In this document: positions 42,131-52,311 of the stretch, piece by piece
Layout of the letters: every line of letters begins with the position of its first letter
How positions within the stretch are numbered: the stretch's first letter is position 1
DNA from: an uncultured Bacteroidota bacterium
GTDB taxonomy: Bacteria; Bacteroidota; Bacteroidia; Chitinophagales; Saprospiraceae
NCBI GenBank assembly: GCA_937861115.1
Contig: CALMBD010000083.1
Location: 1 to 64,000 of the forward strand
Direction of reading: 5' to 3'
Length of the DNA stretch: 64,000 bases
Translations under genes and position numbers: made by a program
Notes under the pieces: generated by a model
Told to the model about the DNA's origin: nothing
Databases searched by the model: none
The model's input: the letters and a program-made list of their open reading frames with translations, nothing else

Positions 42131-43414
42131 ATGACCAACACTATGATAAAAATGATAAGCCTTATTTTGGGCGGAGGTGCAGGTTCCCGCCTTTTCCCAC
42201 TCACGGAACATCGCTCCAAACCGGCTGTTCCGATCGGCGGTAAATATCGGTTGATCGATATCCCCATTTCCAACTGTATCAATTCGGGGGTTAAGCGCAT
42301 GTTTATTCTGACGCAGTACAATTCTGCCTCGCTCAATGCCCACATCAAGAATACCTACAATTTTGATATTTTTACAAAAGGCTTTGTCGACATTCTCGCT
42401 GCAGAGCAGACGCCCGGCAACAAGGAATGGTACCAGGGGACGGCCGATGCCGTACGGCAGAGCCGCCAGCATTACGAACGGCACGACTTTGACTATGTGC
42501 TGATCCTGTCGGGCGATCAACTCTACCAGATGGACTTCGAGGCAATGGCCATGCACCATATCGAAAAGGGGGCAGACGTCACAATCGCCTGTCTGCCCGT
42601 CGACGCCCGGGATGCTACCGGCTTTGGTATTATGAAAGTCAGTGACAAGGGCTATATCTCCCGCTTTATTGAAAAACCCTCAACAGATGAATTACAGGGG
42701 TGGGTGAGCGAAGTCAGCCCGGCGAACAAAAAACGCGGCAAGCATTACCTGGCCTCCATGGGTATCTATATTTTTAACCGCAATGCCATCAAGGATCTGT
42801 TCGACCAGTACCCGGAGGCTACGGATTTTGGCAAAGAGATCATTCCGGCCGCTATAAAGGAGGGCAGGAAAGTGTCGGCCTATCAATACGAAGGCTACTG
42901 GACGGATATCGGAACGATCCATTCGTTCTTTGAAGCAAATATCGAACTGACCGATCATATTCCGTCGTTCAACCTGTTCGATACGCGTTCGCAAATCTAT
43001 ACACGCGGCCGTATGTTGCCTCCCGCCAAATTTTACGGCGGTACGCAGGTCAACCGGGCATTGGTAGCCGAAGGCTCCATTGTACACGCACGCCTGATCG
43101 AAGGCTCCATCATCGGTATTCGTTCGCGGATCGGTGAAAACACAGTAATCAAGGATGCCATTATGATGGGTAACGACAGTTACCAGACGCTGCAGGAGAT
43201 TGCACTGAACTCCGATGAAGTGCCTAAGGGCGTCGGCCATTACTGCCATATCGAACATGCTATCCTGGATAAGGATTGCCGTATCGGGAACAATGTAGTC
43301 ATCAAGGGCGGCAGCCACCTGCCCGATATCGACGCCGACGGTTATTGTATCCGCGACGGGGTAGTGGTGGTGAAAAAGGGCGCTGTAATAGCCGAGGGCA
43401 CCCGAATTATGTAA
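42131..43414 (+). CDS. glgC: Glucose-1-phosphate adenylyltransferase
   Basis: A 427-aa ADP-glucose pyrophosphorylase, supplying ADP-glucose for GlgA. Motifs: ISLILGGGAGSRLFPLTEHR with SKPAVPIGGKYRLIDIPISN at the nucleotide site, QGTADAVRQ, VLILSGDQLYQMDF and FIEKPS. The C-terminal half has the left-handed beta-helix hexapeptide repeats (for example GSIIGIRSRIGENTVIKDAI) that make it a tetramer. Length is normal. Start 42131 is the outer ATG; ATG at 42143 or 42152 is possible. Third gene of the glgA unit; it converges with the GNAT gene. Confidence 0.95.
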   Translation: MTNTMIKMISLILGGGAGSRLFPLTEHRSKPAVPIGGKYRLIDIPISNCINSGVKRMFILTQYNSASLNAHIKNTYNFDIFTKGFVDILAAEQTPGNKEWYQGTADAVRQSRQHYERHDFDYVLILSGDQLYQMDFEAMAMHHIEKGADVTIACLPVDARDATGFGIMKVSDKGYISRFIEKPSTDELQGWVSEVSPANKKRGKHYLASMGIYIFNRNAIKDLFDQYPEATDFGKEIIPAAIKEGRKVSAYQYEGYWTDIGTIHSFFEANIELTDHIPSFNLFDTRSQIYTRGRMLPPAKFYGGTQVNRALVAEGSIVHARLIEGSIIGIRSRIGENTVIKDAIMMGNDSYQTLQEIALNSDEVPKGVGHYCHIEHAILDKDCRIGNNVVIKGGSHLPDIDADGYCIRDGVVVVKKGAVIAEGTRIM

Positions 43415-43447
43415 GAGACCTGAGGATGGGGCCGCATTTTTCCGGCC

Positions 43448-44668
43448 CTATTCTTCTTTAAACGGGTGCCGGGGATGCCATTCTTCTACCGGTTTAAGGT
43501 AGTCGAGCACCGTCTCGGTGAATTTATTGGCCAGTGGGTTCTGGTGCCGCAGGTAACACCAAAGGTCGTGTGCCACAGCGCCCACCGAGCTCTTGATTTC
43601 CAGAGCGGTGCGGGCAAATACCACACTGTGGCAATTGGACTCCAGACCGATTCGCACGATGTCGTAGAGTATGTTCAGGTACAACTGGCGGTCGTGGTTG
43701 TGGTCCTTGTCGTAACCGAGGAAGTGGGCTTCCAGTTCATCAAAGTTTTTGATGGTGGTGTAAAATGCCAGTAATTGGCCGTCGAGGTAATAGGCAAACA
43801 TCCGGAAATGTTCGCCAAAATCGTGTTTAAGTGCCAACAGGTAGTTCTCGTTCAGGTCTACCATATTGAACCCCGCGTTGTTGGCTATTTCACGGTACAG
43901 GGCGTAGATACGCGGCAGTTCCCGCTGTATTTCTACCATGCTCATCTCGCGTTTTTCAACCCCGTCCAGTTTTTTAAAGGCCCTTTTGGCCCTGGTGCGG
44001 TATTTGGTCGACATGGCAGACAGGTAGTCGTCAAAACCCGAATAAGGCAGGTGCAGCACCATGTTGGGCTGTATATCGAACTCTACAAAACCTTTCCGGA
44101 CAAGCGACATTCCCTGATCCCTGTTCTCCGGAGCCAGGTCCTTGACAAGGATGACCGGCATTTTTACTTTTTCCCGGCCCATAATCGCCACTACCTCTGT
44201 CAGGGCTTTTTCCAGACTTTCAATGGCTTCACCCGGGGCGACTTTCTCTGAGTCGAACCAGTAGCCATGCTCGCCGGTAAGCAACATGTTTCCGCAAATC
44301 AGGATATCGGCTGCGGCCATGCTCGCTACGCGGCGTTTGAACCAGTTGGCTACGGCGCCGAAAAAGCAGGGATCCTTTGTCTGGGTTTCCAGGTCGTTGA
44401 TGTTATCGTCGCCCTTGAAATATTTGATCTGGCAGAGCGCCACGCCAACGGGAATATTGCCTTTGTAAAAAACAAGGTACCCGAACCGCATGCCGTGGGG
44501 AGGATTGTGCTCGAGGATGGAAAGATACTTCCGTTGCAGAAACAGATCGGTGGGTGGTGCGGCAGCATCCCAGTCGCGGCCGGCCGCTTCTACAGAGCGA
44601 AAAAAACTGTAACGCAGCGGTTCTGTCGATTTGGCGGAAACTTCCGCAGGAGAAGTAGCAATGTGCAT
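43448..44668 (-). CDS. GNAT-fold acyltransferase (FemAB-like)
   Basis: 406 aa. The C-terminal half has an acetyltransferase fold of the peptidoglycan-biosynthesis/FemAB-like kind: YRTRAKRAFKKLDGVEKREM, YREIANNAGFNMVDLNENYL, FRMFAYYLDGQLLAFYTTIK and YDKDHNHDRQLYLNILYDIV. The N-terminal half resembles the matching first lobe (RYSFFRSVEAAGRDWDAAAP; GYLVFYKGNIPVGVALCQIK). Members transfer acyl or aminoacyl groups; the substrate here is unknown. The frame is open further upstream, but that extension overlaps a neighbour's end and has no credible sequence, so ATG at 44668 is chosen. It lies 100 bases after the Cys/Met enzyme gene on the same strand. Confidence 0.78.
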   Translation of the reverse strand: MHIATSPAEVSAKSTEPLRYSFFRSVEAAGRDWDAAAPPTDLFLQRKYLSILEHNPPHGMRFGYLVFYKGNIPVGVALCQIKYFKGDDNINDLETQTKDPCFFGAVANWFKRRVASMAAADILICGNMLLTGEHGYWFDSEKVAPGEAIESLEKALTEVVAIMGREKVKMPVILVKDLAPENRDQGMSLVRKGFVEFDIQPNMVLHLPYSGFDDYLSAMSTKYRTRAKRAFKKLDGVEKREMSMVEIQRELPRIYALYREIANNAGFNMVDLNENYLLALKHDFGEHFRMFAYYLDGQLLAFYTTIKNFDELEAHFLGYDKDHNHDRQLYLNILYDIVRIGLESNCHSVVFARTALEIKSSVGAVAHDLWCYLRHQNPLANKFTETVLDYLKPVEEWHPRHPFKEE

Positions 44669-44768
44669 GCCGTAAAACTTTTTGTCTGTCAGACAAAGAA
44701 ACGCGTTGTCGGCAAAATGGTTGTTTTCATTAGACCAACTGCCATTTTTTAACTTCTTAATGGGACGC

Positions 44769-45941
44769 TCACAATTCGACGAGTGCCTGCTCCAGGTCTT
44801 CCCAGAGCCACTCGGGATCTTCCAGGCCGATATAGAAACGGACAAAGGTCCAGGGCAGCGAGGCGTTGGGCTTTCCCGGGATATTGTAGAACCCGATGGT
44901 TGGAATGATCAGCGACTCGTGGCCTCCCCAACTGACGGCCATCAGGAATCGCTCGAGCCGGTGTATGAAAGCCTCCATTTTTTCCATGGAGTCGGTTTTG
45001 AACTGTACTGAAAATAGCCCGCCGCAGCCGCGCATCTGCCGTTTTGCAAGTTCCAGTTGCGGAAAATCGCGGTGAAACGGATACCAGATATGTTCCACTT
45101 TCGGGTGCCGGTCCAGTTTGTCAATCAGCCAGCGCGCACTGTCGTCGCTCCTTTGCAGGCGAAGCGGCAGGGTGCGCAGGCCCCTGGTGACCAGTGCTGC
45201 GTCATGCGGGCTCAAAATGCCGCCCAGGGTCATCAGTTCCGATTCAAATATTTTCCTGACCATCTCGCTGCCGGCACACAACACGCCCACCACCACATCT
45301 GAATGGCCGTTGAGGTACTTGGTGCCGGAGTGTACCACGATATCGATGCCGAATGCTGCGGGATTCTGATAAAGAGGCGAACAGTACGAGTTGTCAATAA
45401 TGGTAACGAGACCGTGCGTTTTGGCCAGTTCTGCACAGGCTTGCAGGTCCTGGCATTCGAAGGTCATGGTATTCGGGCTCTCCAGGTACAGGATGCGGGT
45501 ATTGGGACGGATGGCCGCCTCGATATTGCGGATGTCGGTACCGTCGACAAACGTGTGTTCAACGCCAAAACGCGGCAAAAACTTGCGCAGCAGCGCTGAG
45601 GTCCAGGAATACGGCGATTTTTGGCAGACAATATGCTCACCTGCCGATATGTTGCCGATGACCGCGGCAGCAACAGCCCCGGCGCCGCTGGAAAACACCA
45701 GCGCATCTTCCGTCCCTTCCAGCGCGGCGAGTTTTTTTCTAAGAATCTCTACGGTGGGGTTGTTGCCCCGGGAATAGACGTGGTGCGCCAGTTCGTCGGA
45801 AAAAGCCGCGCGGAAAGCCGCCAGGTCGGGGAAGGCAAAATTGCTCGATTGAATAACCGGAGGCGAGATCGCATGAAAATACTGCTCCCGATCTTCACCC
45901 AGGTGGGTTAAGATATCACTCAAGGCATGCCTGTGGTCCAT
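44769..45941 (-). CDS. Cys/Met metabolism PLP-dependent enzyme (cystathionine gamma-synthase/lyase type)
   Basis: 390 aa. Fold-type I PLP enzyme of the Cys/Met family: VIQSSNFAFPDLAAFRAAF, VYSRGNNPTVEILRKKLAAL, ALVFSSGAGAVAAAVIG, then VVHSGTKYLNGHSDVVVGV with the PLP lysine (about 210) and GGLFSVQFK near the end. Enzymes of this family make or break cystathionine or release sulfide and methanethiol; which one cannot be told without structure-based residue comparison. The reading frame extends to 46217, but the extra 92 residues are low-quality sequence overlapping the neighbouring gene's 3' end, so the ATG at 45941 is used. Confidence 0.9.
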   Translation of the reverse strand: MDHRHALSDILTHLGEDREQYFHAISPPVIQSSNFAFPDLAAFRAAFSDELAHHVYSRGNNPTVEILRKKLAALEGTEDALVFSSGAGAVAAAVIGNISAGEHIVCQKSPYSWTSALLRKFLPRFGVEHTFVDGTDIRNIEAAIRPNTRILYLESPNTMTFECQDLQACAELAKTHGLVTIIDNSYCSPLYQNPAAFGIDIVVHSGTKYLNGHSDVVVGVLCAGSEMVRKIFESELMTLGGILSPHDAALVTRGLRTLPLRLQRSDDSARWLIDKLDRHPKVEHIWYPFHRDFPQLELAKRQMRGCGGLFSVQFKTDSMEKMEAFIHRLERFLMAVSWGGHESLIIPTIGFYNIPGKPNASLPWTFVRFYIGLEDPEWLWEDLEQALVEL

Positions 45942-46045
45942 AGTCTCTGGTTTCGGGGTGTCCGTTTTGAGCGAATTATTGTTGACCTGCACTGTCCTGA
46001 CAGTTAAAATAATGGTGAAACAAAATGATGCCCTTGCTACTGCGC

Positions 46046-48223
46046 CTAGTCTTTCCCTTTCTTGCGCTTCTTTTTCCCTTTCACGAGTTTCATCTCTTTG
46101 GTCAGGTATCCGGCCTCTCCGAATTTGTCCATAATAAAGAGCACATATCGGATGTCTACCATGATGTTGCGGCAAATAGCGGGATCGTAATTCAGGTCGC
46201 TCATGGTGCCTTCCCATACGCGGTCGAAATTCAGTCCGACGAGGTTGCCGTAAGCATCCAGGGCAGGGCTGCCTGAATTGCCGCCGGTGGTATGGTTGGT
46301 GCCGATAAACCCGACCGGCATCCGCCCGTTGGCATCGGCATATTGACCGTAGTTCTTCGATTTCCAGAGTTCGATGAGTTTTTTCGGGACGTCGAATTCG
46401 TAATCACCGGGGATATATTTTTCCATAACACCCTCGAGGTAGGTGTGTTCCTTGTATTCGACGGCGTCGCGCGGGGAGTAGTCATCTACTTTGCCATAGG
46501 TAAGGCGCAGGGTGCTGTTGGCGTCGGGGAAAAAACGTTTTTCCCTGAATACCTCCATTTGAGCGGCCATGTACTGGCGCTGCAGGAGGTTGATTTGCGG
46601 TTGCAATTCCTGGAGTTTGGGCTGAATATGTTCCTGGTAAGCGTCGTTGAGTGTTTTCCAGAAAGTGAAAGCCGGGTCATTTTGCAGGGTTTGGGCGATT
46701 TTTTCGGGGTTTTCCTGCAGCAGGGCGTTCATTTTGCCCTTGTCAGCCAGCATACTGTTTTTGAAAATATAGTTGGCCAGACCCGTGTAGCCGTTGTGTT
46801 GTTCCGCCATGGTACGCACGAAGGCTCCGCCCCATTCTGCACGGACATTGAGGGCATAGAGTTCCATCAGTCCTGCAAAAACCGCTTCATCAACTTCAGG
46901 GTGGTAGCCCGCGTAAAAATCGTCGAGTTTGGCAGCCATTTCGGGCTTTTTACCGGCGAAAAAATCAGCGCCGTTCTTGTCAAACGTTTCGATCCATCCG
47001 CGCATCCCCGCCGCAAGTCCGAGTATTTCACTGTTGCGGATGCACGCTTCGAAATAATAATCGCGTGTCAGGGCATACGGTTCGATGTCCTGGTACAACT
47101 GGCGGAGGCGGGGCAACAGGTTGGTGTACTTGTACCTGAAATCGACATTCAGGGCTACCCGACGGGTAAATTCCGTTTCGTAGTCGCGTTTTTTATCGTA
47201 GGCCTTGAACGTTTGAAGCCCTTGCATCTCGCCCAGCCACTTTTTCCATCCGTTTGCGATCGTACTGTATTTGGCAATATAATCGATCTTCACAGCCGGG
47301 TCCTTGCGCAGAAACCCGTCCATAATCTTCAGTGCCCGGTCGCGAATCGCCACCTTGGCGGGGTCGAGCACCTCGCCGGTCTGCCGGACGGCTGCTTCGG
47401 TCAGGTATTCGTCTGTGCGTCCCGGGAAGCCATAGACCATTGTGAAGTCTCCTTCCTCCACGCCGTCGAGCGAGATGGCCAGAAATTTTTTGGGCTGAAA
47501 AGGCTTGTTTTCCTTTGAATAGGCTGCAGGGCGATTGTCTTTATCGGCATACACCCGGAACATGGAGAAGTCGCCGGTATGTCTGGGCCAAACCCAGTTG
47601 TCCGTGTCGGCGCCGAATTTGCCGATGCTGCTGGGCGGTGCGCCCACGAAGCGCACGTCTTTGAATGTTTGGGTGACAAACAGGTAGTACTGGTTGCCGT
47701 TATAAAATGGCCGGATCTGGATGTCTTCCCATTTTTCTTTTTTGGCATTGGCCCTTATCTGCGCGAGGTTTTTGTCTATCAGCGCCTGGCGGTCCCGTTC
47801 AGCCATGCTTTCCGTAACGCCTTGCATGGCCAATGCGGTGACGTCCTCCATTCGCGTAATGAACAGGGCGGTGACGCCCTCTGCAGGTAACTCTTCGTTG
47901 CGGTTTTTTGCCCAGTACCCGTCTTCAAGGTAATTGTGTTCGAGGGTGCTGAGTTGCTGGATGGCATCAAAACCACAGTGGTGGTTGGTGAGCAGGAGGC
48001 CTTCAGGAGAGATCATTTCGCCGGTGCAACCGCCGTCGAACTGGCAGATGGCGTCCTTCAGACTTGGCTGGGATATGGCGTATATATCATCGGCCTTGAT
48101 CTTCAGACCGAGCGACTTCATGTCTTTCTCGTTCTGTTTTTCGAGGTGAAGGGGTATCCACATGCCACCCTGGGCATCCAGGAAGAAGGGGATGAACAGG
48201 AGTATCCAGAGCGTTTTTTTCAT
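46046..48223 (-). CDS. S46 family dipeptidyl-peptidase (DPP7/DPP11 type)
   Basis: 725 aa with a signal peptide (MKKTLWILLFIPFFLDAQGG). GLLLTNHHCGFDAI holds the catalytic His near residue 81, and TTGGNSGSPALDAYG holds the catalytic Ser near 650. The tail VDIRYVLFIMDKFGEAGYL is the family's usual end. S46 enzymes cut dipeptides from the N-terminus of peptides in the periplasm and are common in asaccharolytic or peptide-using Bacteroidota. Whether it prefers hydrophobic (DPP7) or acidic (DPP11) residues depends on one residue I cannot place with certainty. ATG at 48223 is preferred over the one three codons upstream. It precedes the Cys/Met enzyme gene by 104 bases. Confidence 0.93.
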   Translation of the reverse strand: MKKTLWILLFIPFFLDAQGGMWIPLHLEKQNEKDMKSLGLKIKADDIYAISQPSLKDAICQFDGGCTGEMISPEGLLLTNHHCGFDAIQQLSTLEHNYLEDGYWAKNRNEELPAEGVTALFITRMEDVTALAMQGVTESMAERDRQALIDKNLAQIRANAKKEKWEDIQIRPFYNGNQYYLFVTQTFKDVRFVGAPPSSIGKFGADTDNWVWPRHTGDFSMFRVYADKDNRPAAYSKENKPFQPKKFLAISLDGVEEGDFTMVYGFPGRTDEYLTEAAVRQTGEVLDPAKVAIRDRALKIMDGFLRKDPAVKIDYIAKYSTIANGWKKWLGEMQGLQTFKAYDKKRDYETEFTRRVALNVDFRYKYTNLLPRLRQLYQDIEPYALTRDYYFEACIRNSEILGLAAGMRGWIETFDKNGADFFAGKKPEMAAKLDDFYAGYHPEVDEAVFAGLMELYALNVRAEWGGAFVRTMAEQHNGYTGLANYIFKNSMLADKGKMNALLQENPEKIAQTLQNDPAFTFWKTLNDAYQEHIQPKLQELQPQINLLQRQYMAAQMEVFREKRFFPDANSTLRLTYGKVDDYSPRDAVEYKEHTYLEGVMEKYIPGDYEFDVPKKLIELWKSKNYGQYADANGRMPVGFIGTNHTTGGNSGSPALDAYGNLVGLNFDRVWEGTMSDLNYDPAICRNIMVDIRYVLFIMDKFGEAGYLTKEMKLVKGKKKRKKGKD

Positions 48224-48435
48224 GCCAGTCATTTTTAAAGGTGCAGCATTTGGGTGGGAATGCAGGGCGCGCTAATTTATTGTTTTTTATTTGGAACAGA
48301 CCTTTTTGGTCACTACAGGCGTCGGCAGAGGAATGCCGGGAAGAAAGGCTGCCGGTGTAAAGCGGTATTCCGGCAAGTAAATTGGAGCGGGTAATAAGTG
48401 TAAGGCAGGATATGGTGCGATCCGTTGGAGGAGGA

Positions 48436-48482
48436 TTTTTGAGGCGCCACCGGCATGCATACAGCGGATGGCGCCTCAAAAA
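48436..48482 (-). terminator. Bidirectional Rho-independent terminator
   Basis: A 14-bp perfect stem (TTTTTGAGGCGCCA with TGGCGCCTCAAAAA), a 19-base loop and T-runs on both strands. It lies just past the stop of the TlpA-like gene (48507) and separates it from the S46 peptidase gene. Confidence 0.88.
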
Positions 48483-48506
48483 ACTGCACCTGAAAAATAC
48501 CCGGAA

Positions 48507-49577
48507 TCAGAGTACTTTCAGCAATTCCTCTTCGAGGTTGTCGCGCGGGTTAATGGCAACAATCTTGCCGTCGCGCCCGATGAGGAAAGTTTTCGGAATG
48601 GAACGCACGCCGTACGTCGCTGCGGGTGCACTGTTCCAATATTGCAGATCGCTGACGTGGTTGTCCCAGATGAGGCCATCCTTTGAAATGGCGTCGACCC
48701 AGCGGTCTTTGCCGTCCTGTTTGTCGAGCGAAACGCTGAATACGTCAAAACCTTTGCCCTTGTATTTGTTGTACACTTCCACTACATGGGGGTTGGCCCT
48801 TCTGCAGGGGCCGCACCAGGAGGCCCAGAAGTCGAGCAGGACAATTTTGCCTTTGAGCGACGACAGCGAACGCGTTTTTCCGTCGGGGCCGGGCAGGCTG
48901 ATATCCGGAGCAGGCATACCCACTTTGATGGTTTCGCCGGCTTGTTGTTGCGCCTGCTGAGCGATCTGACTTTGAAGCGAAGTAATCATGTTGGCATAGT
49001 CGGTCGCGTACTTGGAGCCCGGCATGTATTCGTTCAGCGCTGCCGAGGCCGACTTGAAGTCGTCGAGATAGGTGCCTGCATTGTTGCCGAGCAGCGAAGA
49101 GGTCAGGATGGCTTTCATCAGCGGATTGCAACCCTTGGCGATGGTGGCGCGGGCTTCTTCCGGACTTTTCAACTGATTTTTCAGGACACTATTGATGATA
49201 TCAGCGTAACAGGTGAACGTCTCCGAGCCGGTCACCTGGACGTTGAGTTGGTCAATGGTGTTCAGGTCGGCTTTGATATCAATGTCCTTTTCAGTGCCGT
49301 CAAGGATGAAAAACAGGCGTTTGGCGCCGATGGTCATCCGATAGAGCCCCTGTTCGGGCGCTTTTTCCTGTTTGATCTCAAAAGCACCGTTGGCATCGCA
49401 GGTTGCGCGCCCGAGGGCAGTGTTGGTGCGGTCGAAATGGGCCTGTTCAAGCAATACCTGGAGGTTTGCCGCGCCGTTAATGGTGCCTTTAAGGGTGTAG
49501 CCGCTTTGTCCGTTGCAGGCGTAAAAAATCGCCATGACGGGTAGCATGAAAAGCACGAGTGATTTTATTTTTTTCAT
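48507..49577 (-). CDS. TlpA/ResA-like thiol-disulfide lipoprotein with DUF4369-type N-terminus
   Basis: 356 aa. The lipoprotein signal ends at Cys21 (MAIFYAC). The N-terminal beta domain (YTLKGTINGAANLQVLLEQA and following, about 25-130) is of the DUF4369 kind common in Bacteroidota. A helical middle follows. The C-terminal thioredoxin fold has LLDFWASWCGPCRRANPHVV (CxxC, about residue 253) and SIPKTFLIGRDGKI with the cis-proline. It probably reduces or exchanges disulfides in the periplasm. It lies 48 bases downstream of purL on the same strand and ends in a terminator. Confidence 0.9.
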   Translation of the reverse strand: MKKIKSLVLFMLPVMAIFYACNGQSGYTLKGTINGAANLQVLLEQAHFDRTNTALGRATCDANGAFEIKQEKAPEQGLYRMTIGAKRLFFILDGTEKDIDIKADLNTIDQLNVQVTGSETFTCYADIINSVLKNQLKSPEEARATIAKGCNPLMKAILTSSLLGNNAGTYLDDFKSASAALNEYMPGSKYATDYANMITSLQSQIAQQAQQQAGETIKVGMPAPDISLPGPDGKTRSLSSLKGKIVLLDFWASWCGPCRRANPHVVEVYNKYKGKGFDVFSVSLDKQDGKDRWVDAISKDGLIWDNHVSDLQYWNSAPAATYGVRSIPKTFLIGRDGKIVAINPRDNLEEELLKVL

Positions 49578-49625
49578 AAAAAATTGATTTTGCCTATTGT
49601 TGAAAATTGAGTCGACATATCGCTG

Positions 49626-51845
49626 TCAGTTTTGCATCACGTTTTCCAGGACGTTTTCATAGGTGCGTTTCCAATCCGAAACGTTGCCCCAGTCTTCCCC
49701 GTCAATGTTCACTTTTCTGCCAGTTACCGTCCCCAGTACCTCGAATGGCGCGTTTTCCGCCTTTAAAAAACGTTCGAATGCCTCAAGTTGTTCTGCACCC
49801 ACGCTGACAATTATCCGGCTTTGCGCTTCTCCGAACAACCATGCATCCTTGCGTATACCTGTATTGCTGCGCACCTGAAAGCCCAGTTCGCGAGGCATGG
49901 CGCTTTCGACAAGCGCCGCAAATATCCCCCCATCAGAAACGTCGTGCGCCGATCGGATCATCTGCTGCCGAATGGCTTTCTGAACAACCTTCTGGATGAA
50001 ATATTCTTCTTCCAGGTCAAAATAGGGACAGTTGCTGTATTCCAGGTGCAATACGGTGCGGAGGTATTCGCTGCTGCCCAGATCGTCGCGGCTCGTACCT
50101 ATGAGGATGATACTATCGCCTTCGCTTTTGAAGTCGAGCGTCATAAAGCGTTCGTAATCATCCAGCAAACCCAGCATGCCGATGGTGGGGGTGGGGTAGA
50201 CCGGGACGACCTTGCCCTGGTGGGCGTATTGGTTGTAAAAACTCACATTGCCGCCCGTAACCGGCGTTTCGAATTTTCTGCAGGCATCGCCCATGCCGCG
50301 GATGGCCTGTGCAAACTGGTAATAGACTTCCGGGTTGTACGGGTTGCCGAAGTTCAGGCAGTTGGTGATGGCAACCGGCTCGCCGCCGGCACAGACGATA
50401 TTTCTCGCTGCTTCTGCCACGGCGATCATGCCACCTTTGTAGGGGTCGGCGAAGACGTAGGCTGAATTGCAATCTGTTGTCAGCGCAAGGGCCTTTCTGG
50501 TGCCTTTTACATAGACGACTGCGGCGTCGCTGGGCCGGTTTGTAGTTACGGTGCCTGTTCGGACCATGGAGTCGTACTGCTGGGTGATCCAGTTTTTAGA
50601 GGCGAGGTTTGGCGAGTTCCAGAGTTTTCTGGCTGCCGAAATGTAGTCGGCAGGCAATGCAACCTGCCCGATGTCGAATTTGCGGATTTCCGCCAGGTAT
50701 TCCGGTTCCTGCTGCTCCCGCACATATACCGGTGCGCCGCCGCCCAGCACAAGCGTTTCTGCAGGTACATCCGCTACCTTTTCTCCGTGGTAAAAGTATT
50801 CGAGGCGGCCGCCCTCGGTCGTTTCACCGATGTGTTCGCAGGGGAGGTCCCACTTGTCAAACACTGCCCTGATCTCTGATTCGCGTCCGGGTTTACACAC
50901 GATCAGCATACGTTCCTGGCTCTCCGAGAGCAGTATCTCCCAGTCTTTCATATTGGCCTGACGGGTAGGCACCTTGTCGAGGTCGATCCGCATGCCGCAA
51001 CCTGCCTTTGCGCTCATTTCGGAGGTGGAGCAGGTGATGCCTGCCGCGCCCATATCCTGCATGCCCACGATGGCATCTGTTTGAATGGCCTCAAGCGACG
51101 CCTCCAACAGCAGTTTTTCCTGAAAAGGGTCGCCAACCTGAACGGCAGGCAGGTCTTCGTGCGAGTCCTCGGAAAGATCGGCGCTGGCGAACGTCGCGCC
51201 GTGGATGCCGTCTTTACCCGTTGCCGAACCGACAATAAAGACCGGATTGCCGGGACCGCCGGCCGTTGCGCTTACCGTTTCGCCGGCCTTGACAATACCG
51301 GCAGACATGGCGTTGACCAAAATATCGTGGTTGTAGCAAGGCATAAAATACACCTCGCCGCCAACAGTAGGTACGCCAAAGCAGTTGCCGTAATCGCCAA
51401 TGCCCTTCACCACGCCGGCGATGAGCCGTTTCATGTGCGGGGTCTTCGGCTCGCCGAAGCGCAGGCTGTTCAGTGCGGCGATGGGCCGTGCGCCCATGGT
51501 AAAAATATCGCGGTGGATGCCACCCACACCTGTTGCCGCGCCCTGATAAGGCTCGATGGCCGAAGGGTGGTTGTGGCTCTCGATCTTGAATGCGCAGCCG
51601 AGGCCGTCGCCAATATCGACCAGGCCGGCGTTTTCTTCTCCGGCGCCGACCAGCAGGCGTTTGCCGCTCCTGGGCAGCGTTTTGAGTTGGAGGATGGAGT
51701 TTTTGTAGGAACAGTGTTCGCTCCACATGACCGAATAGATACTGAGCTCGGTAAAATTGGGCGCTCTGCCTAAAATTTCGGTGATCTTTTCAAATTCATC
51801 GGCGGTCAGGCCGAGGTTTTTTGCGATTTCGACGGTGGACTCCAT
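49626..51845 (-). CDS. purL: Phosphoribosylformylglycinamidine synthase, PurL subunit (small type)
   Basis: 739 aa, the length of the small PurL that works with separate PurS and PurQ subunits. It performs the ATP-dependent FGAR to FGAM step of purine synthesis. Motifs: [20 protein letters not shown] near the start, [57 protein letters not shown], and [18 protein letters not shown] late. All ATP- and substrate-binding blocks are present. The -7 box at 51895-51902 gives a leader of about 45 bases. No other pur genes are nearby. Confidence 0.96.
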   Translation of the reverse strand: MESTVEIAKNLGLTADEFEKITEILGRAPNFTELSIYSVMWSEHCSYKNSILQLKTLPRSGKRLLVGAGEENAGLVDIGDGLGCAFKIESHNHPSAIEPYQGAATGVGGIHRDIFTMGARPIAALNSLRFGEPKTPHMKRLIAGVVKGIGDYGNCFGVPTVGGEVYFMPCYNHDILVNAMSAGIVKAGETVSATAGGPGNPVFIVGSATGKDGIHGATFASADLSEDSHEDLPAVQVGDPFQEKLLLEASLEAIQTDAIVGMQDMGAAGITCSTSEMSAKAGCGMRIDLDKVPTRQANMKDWEILLSESQERMLIVCKPGRESEIRAVFDKWDLPCEHIGETTEGGRLEYFYHGEKVADVPAETLVLGGGAPVYVREQQEPEYLAEIRKFDIGQVALPADYISAARKLWNSPNLASKNWITQQYDSMVRTGTVTTNRPSDAAVVYVKGTRKALALTTDCNSAYVFADPYKGGMIAVAEAARNIVCAGGEPVAITNCLNFGNPYNPEVYYQFAQAIRGMGDACRKFETPVTGGNVSFYNQYAHQGKVVPVYPTPTIGMLGLLDDYERFMTLDFKSEGDSIILIGTSRDDLGSSEYLRTVLHLEYSNCPYFDLEEEYFIQKVVQKAIRQQMIRSAHDVSDGGIFAALVESAMPRELGFQVRSNTGIRKDAWLFGEAQSRIIVSVGAEQLEAFERFLKAENAPFEVLGTVTGRKVNIDGEDWGNVSDWKRTYENVLENVMQN

Positions 51846-51894
51846 ATTTGAGCAGCTGAGAGGACGTGATCAGGTAAGCAGGAAAATTGAGGTG

Positions 51895-51902
51895 CAAAGG
51901 TA
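51895..51902 (-). promoter_or_regulatory. -7 box TACCTTTG for purL
   Basis: On the minus strand, TACCTTTG is an exact TAnnTTTG match 50 bases before the purL ATG. No -33 TTG was found at the usual spacing. Confidence 0.5.
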
Positions 51903-51936
51903 AAAAGACCCCGGATTGGGAAGTTGTTCTGAATAA

Positions 51937-51970
51937 AAAAACCTCCGACGATTGCTCGCCGGAGGTTTTT
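51937..51970 (-). terminator. Rho-independent terminator after the cold-shock gene
   Basis: An 11-bp stem (AAAAACCTCCG with CGGAGGTTTTT), a 12-base loop and a T-run on the minus strand, 31 bases beyond the cold-shock stop. Confidence 0.88.
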
Positions 51971-52000
51971 GCATAGTATGAATTCAAAATGTCGGATCGC

Positions 52001-52192
52001 TTACGCGACTTTGACATCAACTGCGTTCATGCCTTTTTTGCCGCGTTCAGTGGTGTAAGTGACTTTGTCACCTTCGCGAATGTTGTCGATCAGACCACTG
52101 ACGTGGACGAAAATTTCCTCGTTTGAGGAGTTGTCAACGATGAAGCCAAAACCTTTGGACTCATTGAAGAACTTTACTGTTCCTGTGTACAT
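52001..52192 (-). CDS. Cold shock protein (CspA family)
   Basis: A 63-aa single cold-shock domain. RNP1 (KGFGFI) and RNP2 (IFVHVS) are intact, beginning with TGTVKFFNESKGFGFI. It binds single-stranded RNA and DNA and acts as an RNA chaperone. A near-consensus -7 box (CACCTTTG, minus strand, 52241-52234) lies about 42 bases upstream. It is a single-gene unit with its own terminator. Confidence 0.96.
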   Translation of the reverse strand: MYTGTVKFFNESKGFGFIVDNSSNEEIFVHVSGLIDNIREGDKVTYTTERGKKGMNAVDVKVA

Positions 52193-52311
52193 TGAAAAAA
52201 ATTGAAATAAGTGATAGTGGCAACGTGCCGCTGCAAAGGTGCGGGTATTTTTTATAAAAAATTGATTTTCAATAAATTTTACTAAAAATTAACTTTTGTG
52301 TTGCCCAAAAA

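Noticed and set aside
43415..43447. GGGGCCG/CGGCCC hairpin between glgC and the GNAT gene
   Set aside because: Short imperfect stem and no proper T-run on either strand; too weak to call a terminator.
44669..44845. 59-codon N-terminal extension of the GNAT gene
   Set aside because: It overlaps the end of the neighbouring gene and shows no homologous sequence; ATG at 44668 fits better.
45942..46217. 92-codon N-terminal extension of the Cys/Met enzyme
   Set aside because: It overlaps the 3' end of the S46 gene and is low-complexity charged sequence; the family begins near the ATG at 45941.
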